The notes under the pieces are model-generated. The model was given only the letters and a program-made list of their open reading frames with translations. It was not told the origin of the DNA and did not search any database. The position numbers and the translations under genes were made by a program. Shown here in pieces: positions 21,647-30,913 of a DNA stretch of 64,000 nt; the first letter of the stretch is position 1, and each line of letters begins with the position of its first letter. The stretch spans positions 373,851-437,850 of the forward strand of contig CADAOF010000001.1 in NCBI GenBank assembly GCA_902789555.1. The letters run 5' to 3'. This DNA comes from an uncultured Lachnospiraceae bacterium (GTDB lineage: Bacteria > Bacillota > Clostridia > Lachnospirales > Lachnospiraceae).

Positions 21647-23128
21647 ATGCTGTATCAAAGTACCCGCGGCGGTGCGCCGGCCGACGGTGCCGAAGCCGTT
21701 CTTCGCGGCATTGCCCCGGACGGGGGCCTCTATGTTGACGCCTCCCTGCCGAAGCGTCCCTTCCCCTGGGACGAAATCCTCTGCCTTCCGCCGCTTTCCA
21801 TGGCAGCCCGCATCATGAGCCATCTTCTGCCGGACTTCGGCGGGATGGAGGAACTCCTGCGAAGCGCCTGGCCGGAGCGCTTTGACTCTCCCGTCATTAC
21901 GCCTCTCGCAAGCGCCGGCGGCTTCCGCATTCTCGAACTGTTTCACGGTCCGACCTGCGCCTTCAAGGACGTTGCCCTTTCCGTCCTGCCGCTTTTAATG
22001 ACAAAAGCCCGCGCAGGACGCGGAGAAGCCGGGCAGACCCTGATCCTCACCGCGACCAGCGGCGACACCGGCAAGGCCGCACTCGAAGGCTTCCGGAACG
22101 TGGACGGGACCGGGATCGTCGTCTTCTTCCCGGACGGCGGCGTCTCTCCCGTGCAGCGCATGCAGATGGTGACGCAGACCGGGGAAAACGTTCGTGTCTG
22201 CGCCGTTTCCGGCAACTTCGACGACTGCCAGAGCGGCGTGAAGAAGGCCTTTGCCGCGCTGAATGAAAGCGGCGAACCGGCGCGCCGCGGCATCGTCTTA
22301 AGCTCCGCCAACTCGATCAACATCGGCCGGCTCGCGCCGCAGACCGTTTACTATTTCCTCGCCTACCGCCAGCTGATGGACCGTGACGAGATCGCTCCGG
22401 GCGATCCGGTGGATTTCGTGGTCCCGACCGGCAATTTCGGCGACATCCTCGCCGGGTACCAGGCGAAGCTGATGGGGCTTCCCGTCGGGCATCTTGTCTG
22501 TGCGTCCAACGCGAACCGCGTGCTGACGGATTTCTTCGCGACCGGCATCTACGACAGGCGCCGCGAATTCCTGCGCACGGCCTCCCCTTCCATGGACATC
22601 CTCATCTCCTCGAACCTGGAGCGCCTGCTTTACCTTGCCTCGGACGGCGCGGAAGCCTTCGTCTCCGCCTGCATGAACGTGCTTGCCCGGGAAGGTGCCT
22701 ACACCGTTCCCGAAGAGATCATGGCACGCATCCGCGAGGATTTTGCCGCCGGCTGCTGCAGCGAGGAAGAATGTGCCCGGACGATCGGCCGCACATGGCG
22801 CGAATGCGGCTATCTTGCCGACCCGCATACCGCCGTCGCGCTCAAAGTCACGGATGAATGGAAGGCTTCCGGCAGGGCAGCGAAGGCCGTGGTCACGCTT
22901 TCGACCGCTTCGCCGTTCAAGTTCCCGGCAGCCGTTCTTTCCGCCGTCGGCGGACAGGCGGAAGGTGACGAATTCGATCAGATGGAAGCCCTTTCCTCCC
23001 TGAGCGGTCTTCCCGTTCCGCCTTCTCTTTCCGGCCTTCGCGATAAGGCGGTCCGCTTCACGGACGTGATCGCCCCCGGGAAGATCGGGGACTATGTATA
23101 TGAGATCATCCGGAAGGGAGGCGTCTGA
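21647..23128 (+). CDS. thrC: threonine synthase
   Basis: PLP enzyme converting O-phosphohomoserine to threonine. 493 residues, the long fungal/enterobacterial type, beginning YQSTRG. PLP lysine is in HGPTCAFKDVAL (Lys107); TATSGDTGKAALEGF is the phosphate/substrate loop and VPTGNFGDILAGY the conserved glycine-rich segment. Starts 9 bases after the ACT regulator with AGGAGG overlapping the intergenic space; followed by thrB after one base. Confidence 0.96.
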   Translation: MLYQSTRGGAPADGAEAVLRGIAPDGGLYVDASLPKRPFPWDEILCLPPLSMAARIMSHLLPDFGGMEELLRSAWPERFDSPVITPLASAGGFRILELFHGPTCAFKDVALSVLPLLMTKARAGRGEAGQTLILTATSGDTGKAALEGFRNVDGTGIVVFFPDGGVSPVQRMQMVTQTGENVRVCAVSGNFDDCQSGVKKAFAALNESGEPARRGIVLSSANSINIGRLAPQTVYYFLAYRQLMDRDEIAPGDPVDFVVPTGNFGDILAGYQAKLMGLPVGHLVCASNANRVLTDFFATGIYDRRREFLRTASPSMDILISSNLERLLYLASDGAEAFVSACMNVLAREGAYTVPEEIMARIREDFAAGCCSEEECARTIGRTWRECGYLADPHTAVALKVTDEWKASGRAAKAVVTLSTASPFKFPAAVLSAVGGQAEGDEFDQMEALSSLSGLPVPPSLSGLRDKAVRFTDVIAPGKIGDYVYEIIRKGGV

Positions 23129-23129
23129 C

Positions 23130-23999
23130 ATGCTCGTGACCGTACCCGGCAGTTCTTCGAATTTCGGGCCGGGCTTCGACTGCCTGGGCCTTGCCTGGAA
23201 ACTGTACGACCGGATCTCCTTCGAAGCGGCTGACAGACTTATCATTACCGGCTGTGAGGAGCGCTTCCGCGGACCGGAAAATCTGGCATACCGAAGCTTT
23301 GCCGCCGCCTTTTCGGAAAAAGGCCTCCCCGTTCCCGGCGTCCGCATCGATTTCGGGGAGTGCAGCATTCCGGTCTCCCGCGGGCTCGGTTCCTCCGCCG
23401 CCCTCATTGCCGCCGGTGCCGTTGCCGCGAATGTCCTGGGAAGCCTCGGCATGCCGCGTGAGGAACTGCTTGCCCTCTGCACCCGCATGGAAGGCCATCC
23501 GGACAATCTCGCACCGGCACTTTTCGGCGGCTTTACCGCTTCCACCTGCGAGAACGGAAAAGTCGTCACGGTCCGTTTTCCCCTGCATCCTTCGCTCTGC
23601 TTCCTTGCCGTGATCCCGGACTTCGAACTTTCGACCGCACTCGCGCGGCAGGCCCTCCCTGAGACGGTCAGCCGCGGGGACGCTGTTTTCCAGCTTTCCC
23701 GCACCGCTCTCCTGCTTCGCGCTTTTGAGGAAGGTGACATGGAGCTCCTGCGCTTTGCGATGCAGGACAGGCTCCACCAGCCTTTCCGCTTGCCGCTCAT
23801 CCCCGGAGCCGGAGAAGTCTTTGCCGAAGCCGGGAAAGCCGGAGCCGCCGCCTGCATTTCCGGAGCCGGTTCGACCATGCTGATCGTTTCGGACGGCAGG
23901 GAACGGCTTGACACCGTCCGCCGCGCTCTCACAGCCCGCTTTCCGAGATGGAAGATTCTTTCTCCCGAAGCCGATACGGAAGGCTTACGGATCACATGA
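23130..23999 (+). CDS. thrB: homoserine kinase
   Basis: GHMP-family kinase that phosphorylates homoserine. 289 residues: N-terminal VTVPGSSSNFGPGFDCLGLA, ATP loop PVSRGLGSSAALIAAG (about 82-97) and C-terminal GAAACISGAGSTMLI motif. The ATG at 23130 is one base beyond the thrC stop, with GGAAGGGAGG nine bases upstream. Completes threonine synthesis together with hom and thrC. Confidence 0.95.
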   Translation: MLVTVPGSSSNFGPGFDCLGLAWKLYDRISFEAADRLIITGCEERFRGPENLAYRSFAAAFSEKGLPVPGVRIDFGECSIPVSRGLGSSAALIAAGAVAANVLGSLGMPREELLALCTRMEGHPDNLAPALFGGFTASTCENGKVVTVRFPLHPSLCFLAVIPDFELSTALARQALPETVSRGDAVFQLSRTALLLRAFEEGDMELLRFAMQDRLHQPFRLPLIPGAGEVFAEAGKAGAAACISGAGSTMLIVSDGRERLDTVRRALTARFPRWKILSPEADTEGLRIT

Positions 24000-24035
24000 C
24001 GGCCATGCCCTCATTCCGCTTCCTTTCCGTTTCCG

Positions 24036-24066
24036 CCCTGTCTTCATTGACAGGGTCTCTTTTTTT
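24036..24066 (+). terminator. intrinsic terminator of the thr operon
   Basis: Stem CCCTGTC (24036-24042) / GACAGGG (24049-24055) with a 6-base loop, followed by TCTCTTTTTTT. The 3' arm of the hairpin contains the -35 box of the next promoter. Confidence 0.88.
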
Positions 24067-24075
24067 GTGTATATA
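24047..24075 (+). promoter_or_regulatory. promoter of the psuK operon, embedded in the thrB terminator
   Basis: TTGACA (24047-24052), 17 bp, TATATA (24070-24075). The -35 box overlaps the 3' arm of the terminator stem and the T run forms most of the spacer. 62 bases before psuK. Confidence 0.7.
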
Positions 24076-24137
24076 TTAAGTGGAAAAATATGCCTTAGTG
24101 CCGGGGCCGTAAGACCGGCAAAGCGAAAGGAGACCAT

Positions 24138-25076
24138 ATGCAATCTGATTCGTACATCCTTGTCATCGGCGGGACCAACATGGACATTGGTGCCAGACCT
24201 TTCGGTCCGCTGCTGCCCCACGATTCCCTTCCCGGCACGGTAAGGCGGACGCCCGGCGGCGTCGGCCGGAACATTGCCGTGACTTTGGCGCAGCTCGGCC
24301 ATAAGGTAAAAATGCTGACCGCCGTCGGCAACGACGCGGAAGGCCGCGAACTGCTGGCGCTCGGCCGCGACCTCGGCATTGATCTTTCCCATGCCATGTG
24401 TCTTGACGGCATCCCCACCTCCTCCTATATCTTCGTGGAAGACAACAAAGGGGACATTCAGTGGGCCGTCTGCGACGCTACCGCATCCGATCAGATCGAC
24501 AGCGAATACATCTCGCTAAACGCGGATCTGATCCGCGGCGCAGCTGCCGTTCTGCTGGATACCAATCCGCCTGCGGACGCCATTGCCTGTGCCGCAAAGA
24601 TTGCTTACGAAGCCGGTGTTCCGCTCTTCGTCGATCCGATCTCGGCAGCCAAGGCGGCCAAGATCACCAAGATCCTGCCGTACGTCACGGTCCTCAAGCC
24701 GAACAAGCAGGAAGCGGAAACGCTCTCCGGCCGCCCCATCTTAACGACGGCGAATGCGGAAGACGCCGCGCTGACGCTGCTCGGCCTCGGCGTGAAGGAA
24801 GTTTACCTGACGCTCGGCAAGAAGGGCGTCATTGCCGGCGCGAGCGGACAGGACCTTCTGCGCATGCCCGGCTTTGCTCTTCACCCGGTCAACACGTCCG
24901 GCTGCGGAGACGCCTTCGTCTCAGCCGTCATTCACACCTATCTGCAGGGCGGCAGCTTAAGAGACAAGACCAGGGCCGGCATTGCCGCCGCCTCGATCTC
25001 CATGGAGACCAAGAGCGCCGTCAACCCCATCCTGACTGCGGAAGCACTGCAGGAACGCATGAAACTCGTTGAATAA
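24138..25076 (+). CDS. psuK: PfkB family kinase, probable pseudouridine kinase
   Basis: Ribokinase-type sugar kinase, 312 residues. N-terminal ILVIGGTNMDI, the first PfkB signature GGVGRNIAVTLAQLG (about 35-49) and the second with catalytic Asp in NTSGCGDAFVSAV (about 254-266). By family it could act on ribose or nucleosides, but the next gene is psuG, so phosphorylation of pseudouridine to its 5'-phosphate is the likely reaction. AAAGGAGACC lies before the ATG. Confidence 0.9.
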   Translation: MQSDSYILVIGGTNMDIGARPFGPLLPHDSLPGTVRRTPGGVGRNIAVTLAQLGHKVKMLTAVGNDAEGRELLALGRDLGIDLSHAMCLDGIPTSSYIFVEDNKGDIQWAVCDATASDQIDSEYISLNADLIRGAAAVLLDTNPPADAIACAAKIAYEAGVPLFVDPISAAKAAKITKILPYVTVLKPNKQEAETLSGRPILTTANAEDAALTLLGLGVKEVYLTLGKKGVIAGASGQDLLRMPGFALHPVNTSGCGDAFVSAVIHTYLQGGSLRDKTRAGIAAASISMETKSAVNPILTAEALQERMKLVE

Positions 25077-25093
25077 TCTTTTTGGAGCATAAA

Positions 25094-26004
<911 letters not shown>

Positions 26005-26008
<4 letters not shown>

Positions 26009-26847
26009 TCATAGATATTCTGAAAGAAGCACTTCTGGACACGCTTAAGACCGTCCCCTTCCTGTTTCTGGCCTACCTCCTCATGGAGTGGCTCGAACAC
26101 CGGGCAGAGGAGAAAAGCACCCAGACCGTCAGCCGCGCCGGCGGCTGGGCGCCCGTTGCCGGGGGCCTTATCGGCATGGTCCCGCAGTGCGGTTTCTCCG
26201 CCGCCGTGTCCAACCTTTACGCGAGCGGCATCGTGACGCGCGGCACGCTCCTTGCGGTCTTCCTCTCCACTTCCGACGAAATGCTGCCCATCCTGATCTC
26301 GCGTAAGGCTGAGATCGGCCTGATCCTGAAGATCCTCGGCTACAAGTGCGCGGTCGGCATCATCGTAGGCCTCTGCATCGACTTCATCGGCAGGCACCTC
26401 GCGAAAGACAGCAAAAAAACCATCGAAGCCATCTGTGAACAGGAAGGCTGCAAATGCGAGGACGGCGTCCTCAAGAGCGCGGTCTTCCATACGCTGAAGA
26501 TCACTCTTTTCCTGTTCGTTACCTCCATCATCGTCGGTTTCGCCGTGGAAGCCGTCGGCACCGAAAACCTCGAGCATTTCATCCTGAACAAGCCCTTCAT
26601 CGGCGAAGTGCTGTCCGGCCTTGTCGGGCTCATCCCGAACTGCGCCGCCAGCGTGGTGCTTACCGACCTCTTCCTCAAAGGCGGCATCTCCTTCGGCGGC
26701 ATGATGAGCGGCCTTCTGACCGCCTCGGGCGTCGGCCTCCTGGTCCTCTTCCGCATGAACCGCAACCTGAAGGAAAATCTCTTCACCCTGCTGCTTCTTT
26801 ACCTCGGCGGCCTCATCTTCGGCTGTCTCGCCGGACTCATTTTCTGA
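26005..26847 (+). CDS. putative heavy-metal exporter (ArsP_2 / putative manganese transporter family)
   Basis: 280-residue membrane protein with about ten helices in two similar halves, each opening with a motif around proline/asparagine: GLIGMVPQCGFSAAVSNLYASGI (about 50-72) and GLIPNCAASVVLTDLFLKGG (about 210-229). This is the pattern of the ten-TM family often labelled putative manganese transporter or ArsP_2. The central loop is Cys/acid-rich (CEQEGCKCEDG), a possible metal site. The ATG overlaps the psuG stop as ATGA, so it is translated with the pseudouridine genes, which is hard to explain for a metal exporter; a nucleobase or other substrate cannot be excluded. Confidence 0.78.
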
Positions 26848-26881
26848 AGCCGGACCGTATTCCCGAAACCAAAGGCAAAAT

Positions 26882-26920
26882 GAAAACCTCCTTCCGTCAT
26901 TTTCACGGAAGGAGGTTTTC
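26882..26920. terminator. bidirectional terminator
   Basis: 16-bp perfect stem (26882-26897 with 26905-26920; outer GAAAACC / GGTTTTC) and a 7-base loop. A and T runs on both sides let it serve the converging psu operon and the DUF4139 gene. Confidence 0.88.
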
Positions 26921-26947
26921 TGTTTGCAGGATCAGACCGCGGCGTCC

Positions 26948-28459
26948 TCAGACCTCTTCGGTCCGCTTGTCCTTCGGCCAGGCCACGGTCCAGGCCAGTT
27001 TGACGTTCTTCGTCTCTCCGGGTGCAAGATCGAAGGTCCAGCGCAGGAAGCCTTTCTCTTCTTCCCGCTCCGCACCCGAAAGTTCCAGCGGCTCGATCAC
27101 GATCGTCTTCTCATCGGAGATCGGAAGCTGGTCGCATACGGTCACCGAGATCGTCTTATCCTTGCGGGAGCTGACCGTGATCTCGTACTCATATTCCGTC
27201 TTCTTCTGACCTTTCAGCAGCACGTTTGACGTGTATTTCTTCTTTTGTTCACGCTTGACCTTGACTGTCTCATCCACCCCCAGCGAAAGGTCGTAGTTGT
27301 CTTTCGTCATGTCGGGTTCCAGCACGACGTTGCCCGCAAACGCACCTTTCAGGTACACGGCCGCAGGCGTATCCTGCATGTCTTCCAGAAGGGATGTCGC
27401 CACTTCTGCCGCAAGATAGGCTTCGTCGGACAGTTTCGGTACGGCCACCGCATGGTAGCGGCAGGGCAGCGCATCCGTCCTGATGTCGCAGATGATCTCC
27501 CGGCCGTCCCGGATGTCCCAGCTGCCGGACAGGGCATATTCCGTCATGGTCTCACCCTTTGAGGCAGTCCCGCTGCCGGCGTAGACCGCATTCATTGCCA
27601 TCATCGGCGCTGCCGCATCCTCCATGGCCTCGCACTCTTCCACGACCATCTCATCCGCACGCGCCGTCTTCATCATGGCGCCGAAACGCGCGCCGCCGGC
27701 GGCTCTGTTCTTATATACCGGCGGTTCGTAGATGCGCAGGTGCACGGGATCCATCTCAGGAATGGTGCCGGAGACCGACGGATTGCCGGTGAAGAGCGTC
27801 AGTTTCACGCCGCTCCAGTCTTCGCCGCTTCTCTGGAAGATCTTCGCCCTGAGGCGCAGGTCCAGGGAATCCGTTTCACTGTCGGCATGGATCTCGTAGA
27901 CCGGGTTCCAGAAGGCCTGCTGCTCGCGGCAGCTGATCTCGATCGGATACTCGCCCGCCTCCTGCGCGCTCAGTTCAGCCGTCACATAAGGCAGAGCGGC
28001 CTTTTTCTTCGCGTCGGCGTATTCCTTATCCAGCACGGTCTTTTCTTCCTTGAGCGCCGCGATCTCGCTGCTCAGGGCTTCCAGCCTTTCCGGCAGCTTT
28101 TCCAGATACGCAGCCATCTCTCCGACAGAAAGCGATTCCTTCTGCGAGAAATCGGCATTTGCCTCCCACAGAGCGGCAATCTTTTCACGGCTTTCGATCC
28201 TGCCCTGCAGGGCGGCGACCTTAGCCGTCAGTTCCTTCAGGGCTTCCCGCTGTTCGTCACGGGTCGGATGTTCGACCTGCACGTTGGAGCCGGAAACGCC
28301 CGCCGGCACGAAAAGACGCAGCGTGCTTTCGTCAATGCCGGCCGTGAGCCCTCCTATGCGGACGGTCTGGGTCCCTTTCTGAAGAGATACCTTTCCGCTG
28401 CGTCTGACAATGCATCCACTGCGGTATACGGCAGCTGCCGTTAATTTCGTTTCAACCAT
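26948..28459 (-). CDS. DUF4139 / mucoidy-inhibitor (MuiA-like) family protein
   Basis: 503 residues without signal peptide or membrane helix. N-terminal DUF4140-type beta segment (TAAAVYRSGCIVRRSGKVSL), a coiled coil at about 70-160 (EALKELTAKVAALQGRIESREK and following), then a long DUF4139 beta-rich domain with the usual NPVYEI, DWSGVKLTLFTGNPS and C-terminal WTFDLAPGETKNVKLAWTV. The biochemical function of this family is unknown. ATG at 28459 with AGGAGG seven bases upstream is preferred to the ATG two codons earlier, which directly touches the ribosome binding site. Confidence 0.88.
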   Translation of the reverse strand: MVETKLTAAAVYRSGCIVRRSGKVSLQKGTQTVRIGGLTAGIDESTLRLFVPAGVSGSNVQVEHPTRDEQREALKELTAKVAALQGRIESREKIAALWEANADFSQKESLSVGEMAAYLEKLPERLEALSSEIAALKEEKTVLDKEYADAKKKAALPYVTAELSAQEAGEYPIEISCREQQAFWNPVYEIHADSETDSLDLRLRAKIFQRSGEDWSGVKLTLFTGNPSVSGTIPEMDPVHLRIYEPPVYKNRAAGGARFGAMMKTARADEMVVEECEAMEDAAAPMMAMNAVYAGSGTASKGETMTEYALSGSWDIRDGREIICDIRTDALPCRYHAVAVPKLSDEAYLAAEVATSLLEDMQDTPAAVYLKGAFAGNVVLEPDMTKDNYDLSLGVDETVKVKREQKKKYTSNVLLKGQKKTEYEYEITVSSRKDKTISVTVCDQLPISDEKTIVIEPLELSGAEREEEKGFLRWTFDLAPGETKNVKLAWTVAWPKDKRTEEV

Positions 28460-28549
28460 GGTCATACCTCCTGTTTTCACGTGTTTGCCGGTCCACGGGA
28501 AAGTCCCGCCTCTTTCTTTGCCATAGTATAACAGACTTTTTTCAAAAAG

Positions 28550-28577
28550 AAAAGGGAAGGCAAGACCCTTCCCTTTT
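28550..28577 (-). terminator. intrinsic terminator of the RNase H gene
   Basis: 11-bp stem AAAAGGGAAGG (28550-28560) / CCTTCCCTTTT (28567-28577), followed on the minus strand by TCTTTTT. It begins within the stop codon of rnhA and ends the dockerin-cohesin-rnhA transcript. Confidence 0.88.
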
Positions 28578-29227
28578 TATTCGTCAGCTTTCGGCTTTTC
28601 GTCTTCCTTATGTCCCGCAGGCTCTTCCACTCCGGCAGCGATCTTGGCCAGTCTGTCCGCCCGGTCGTTGCCGGCATTGCCGGAATGCCCCTTTACCTTC
28701 ACGAACTGAATGTTCAGGCGGTCCTTCACGCTTTCGTAAAACGCCTTATAGCGGATGGTCCCCTCCTTGTTCGTCTTCCACTCGCCGGTGCACCATTTGG
28801 CGATGCCTTCATAATCGTGGTAGATCACGACCGTCCGGATCCCCCGCGCGATCGCCCATCGGATGGTCTCCTCCGACGCGGTGATCTCGCCCGCGACGTT
28901 CCGCATGGAAGCCATCTCCGGCTCCCAGTCGGAACCCGAAAGTTCAAATGTCTCACCGCCGCAGCAGATGTACGCGCCCCAGCCGAAGACGGCGGTCGCC
29001 GGGTTGAAGCTTCCGTCGACCCAGGCTTCGGCAAGAGAATCGTCCTCCGGCAGCAGCGTTGGATCCTCGTCGCCGCGTACGAAAGCGGCGGCTTCGGTGC
29101 GTGTGCGGAAGCTCTTGTACTCAGCACCGGAAAAACCGTTCACCTCTGCGCTGCAGGCATCCCAGCTCGTGTAAACGCCGGGATGCCTGCCTTTGCGCAC
29201 GGCATAATATTTATCAGCCATGTTCAT
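28577..29227 (-). CDS. rnhA: ribonuclease H with N-terminal viroplasmin-like domain
   Basis: Degrades RNA in RNA-DNA hybrids. 216 residues: an N-terminal RNA/hybrid-binding viroplasmin domain (KYYAVRKGRHPGVYTSWDACSAEVNGFSGAEYKSF-type, about 6-50; given here in part) as in eukaryote-like RNase HI, then the RNase H fold with catalytic Asp in EAWVDGSFN (about 70), Glu in NVAGEITA, Asp in VIYHDYEG and Asp in GHSGNAGNDRADRLA. A charged tail follows. Two ATGs (29227, 29221) are possible; the first is closer to the AAGG site. It starts 6 bases after the cohesin protein gene and is probably cotranscribed with it. Confidence 0.93.
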   Translation of the reverse strand: MNMADKYYAVRKGRHPGVYTSWDACSAEVNGFSGAEYKSFRTRTEAAAFVRGDEDPTLLPEDDSLAEAWVDGSFNPATAVFGWGAYICCGGETFELSGSDWEPEMASMRNVAGEITASEETIRWAIARGIRTVVIYHDYEGIAKWCTGEWKTNKEGTIRYKAFYESVKDRLNIQFVKVKGHSGNAGNDRADRLAKIAAGVEEPAGHKEDEKPKADE

Positions 29228-29233
29228 TCATCC

Positions 29234-30904
29234 TTATAAGGGGATATCGATCTCTTTCTTTTCTTCCGGAGCAGCTGCGGTCTCCGCAATTTCAGGGCTT
29301 TCGGCAGGCGCGGCTTCGGAAGTTTCCGAAGGGTCCGGAGCGGGCTCAGGGTCCGCAGGTTCTGAAACCGGCGCGGCTTCCGCAGGTTCAGGGGCAGGCG
29401 TTGTTTCCGCGGCAGGCGCGGTCCCGGGCTTTGCCGTCTTCTGCAGGGAACTGCCGGAAAGGCTCAGGAATTCCTTTTCCTCTTCGGGAGACAGCGGACC
29501 CTGTTCCTGTACGGCGAATACGGTCGCCTTGCGCGCGCGCTGCCGCCCGATCACAAGCAAAAGGATCGTCAGCAGGCAGACGGCAAGGAGTGCGGCGGCA
29601 ACGGTCGTTACCCAGCCGGGGACCTTGGTATCGCCGCCGAAGAAATTCACGCGGTAGGGTTCTGTTGTCGGAGCCTGTGTCTCTTCCGGCGTCACGGCCT
29701 CCGTCGTTTCTTCTTCGGTCGTTGTCTCCTCTTCCGTCGTCGGTTCTTCCGAGGTAGGTTCTTCGGTGGTCGGTTCCTCCGTCGTTTCCGGGATCATGAG
29801 GCTGAAGAGCCGCAGGATCTTTTCGTCTTCAAAGTAAGCATACAGATCAGGTTCTTCGCCGTCCTTCGCACCGTAGACAAGGAAGCGGCCGGCAGTGCCG
29901 TCGGCCGGTACCAGGCCGTTGAAGACCGTCCCGTCCTCATCCATCATCCGTTCCGCCTCGTACCCTTCGGGAACCTCAAAATCTTCCGGGAAGGGCATGA
30001 TCTCAAGGGTCTGAGCGGGGATCCGGATCACCGGGACCGCTTCGGTGGTCTCCTCGGGAGTCGTTTCCTCCGGCGTCGTTTCAGGAGGTGCGGTCGGCTG
30101 TGTCGGCGGAACGGTCGGCGGCTGCGTGGGCGGCTCAGTCGGCTTCGGCGGGCGGGTGATCAGGAAATGATACATCACCGCCGTTTTGCCGTCCTGCGCC
30201 GTGCACTTGATGTAGAAATTGATCGTCGTGTCTGTCAGTGCGATCTTGCCGGGTTTCGTATAAGGCCAGTAACCCACCTGAGCATGACTCTCCATCGTCT
30301 TAAACTGGAAGGTCAGCTCCGAGGTGTATTCACTCAAGTTGATGGCGTATTCTGTCACGTTCGGGTCGAAGTTCCTGTTCCAGCTGCCCGGTACGATCGT
30401 CAGGGAGGCAAGATGCGCTTCAGAGGAGGCGGTCGGCTTCTGGTTGATGGTGACCGCAGCCTGGTTTGCCACTGATGACGGCTGCGGATCGCCTGCCGCG
30501 TCAGTGATCTCAACGACTTCCGAGACCTTGACCCAGCCAGATCCGGCCTTCAGCGTCTTAAAGGTAAAGGTATAGGTTGCCGCTTTCGCACCGCTCGACG
30601 CATAGTCGTTGATGCTGATGCTGTTTGCATTATAGGAAATGCTCGCATTCCCGAGACCGCCGGAGTATCCCGTCATCTGCAGGAAATCCGAGGAGTAAGC
30701 CAGTTTTATCTCAATGCTGGCCGCTTCCGGACTGACCGTCATGCTGACAGTAACGCTGTCGCCGACGTAGCCGGATGCATTGCCGAACGAAACATTGTAA
30801 TTTGCCGCTCTCGCCGTCCGGTCTCCGATCAGAAGCGCCAGAAGGACCACCGTGCTCAGCAGCACGGCGGCTTTCATCTTTCTGAAATACCGAAGAGTCT
30901 TCAT
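29234..30904 (-). CDS. membrane-anchored cohesin-domain protein
   Basis: 556 residues. Signal peptide 1-33 (cleavage after ARA). Residues about 35-155 look like a cohesin domain: YVGDSVTVSMTVS, IEIKLAYSSDFLQMTGYS, SISINDYASSG and ATYTFTFKTLKAGSG follow the usual strand order. Residues about 160-252 form a cadherin-like beta-sandwich (LASLTIVPGSWNRNFDPNVTEYAINL). Pro/Thr-rich linkers (253-290, 373-416) flank an unassigned segment (295-370). One transmembrane helix (about 430-453) is followed by RQRARK and a 100-residue Pro/Ala/Glu-rich cytoplasmic tail. So the cohesin faces outwards on the membrane. SD AAGGAGG sits directly on the stop codon of the dockerin gene, 9 bases before the ATG. Likely an anchoring receptor for that dockerin. 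Confidence 0.8.
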   Translation of the reverse strand: MKTLRYFRKMKAAVLLSTVVLLALLIGDRTARAANYNVSFGNASGYVGDSVTVSMTVSPEAASIEIKLAYSSDFLQMTGYSGGLGNASISYNANSISINDYASSGAKAATYTFTFKTLKAGSGWVKVSEVVEITDAAGDPQPSSVANQAAVTINQKPTASSEAHLASLTIVPGSWNRNFDPNVTEYAINLSEYTSELTFQFKTMESHAQVGYWPYTKPGKIALTDTTINFYIKCTAQDGKTAVMYHFLITRPPKPTEPPTQPPTVPPTQPTAPPETTPEETTPEETTEAVPVIRIPAQTLEIMPFPEDFEVPEGYEAERMMDEDGTVFNGLVPADGTAGRFLVYGAKDGEEPDLYAYFEDEKILRLFSLMIPETTEEPTTEEPTSEEPTTEEETTTEEETTEAVTPEETQAPTTEPYRVNFFGGDTKVPGWVTTVAAALLAVCLLTILLLVIGRQRARKATVFAVQEQGPLSPEEEKEFLSLSGSSLQKTAKPGTAPAAETTPAPEPAEAAPVSEPADPEPAPDPSETSEAAPAESPEIAETAAAPEEKKEIDIPL

Positions 30905-30913
30905 AAAGCCTCC

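Noticed and set aside
21647-23999. Large minus-strand frame (22298-23995) opposite thrC and thrB
   Set aside because: Arg/Ser/Pro-rich antisense translation without motifs; thrC and thrB are certain on the plus strand.
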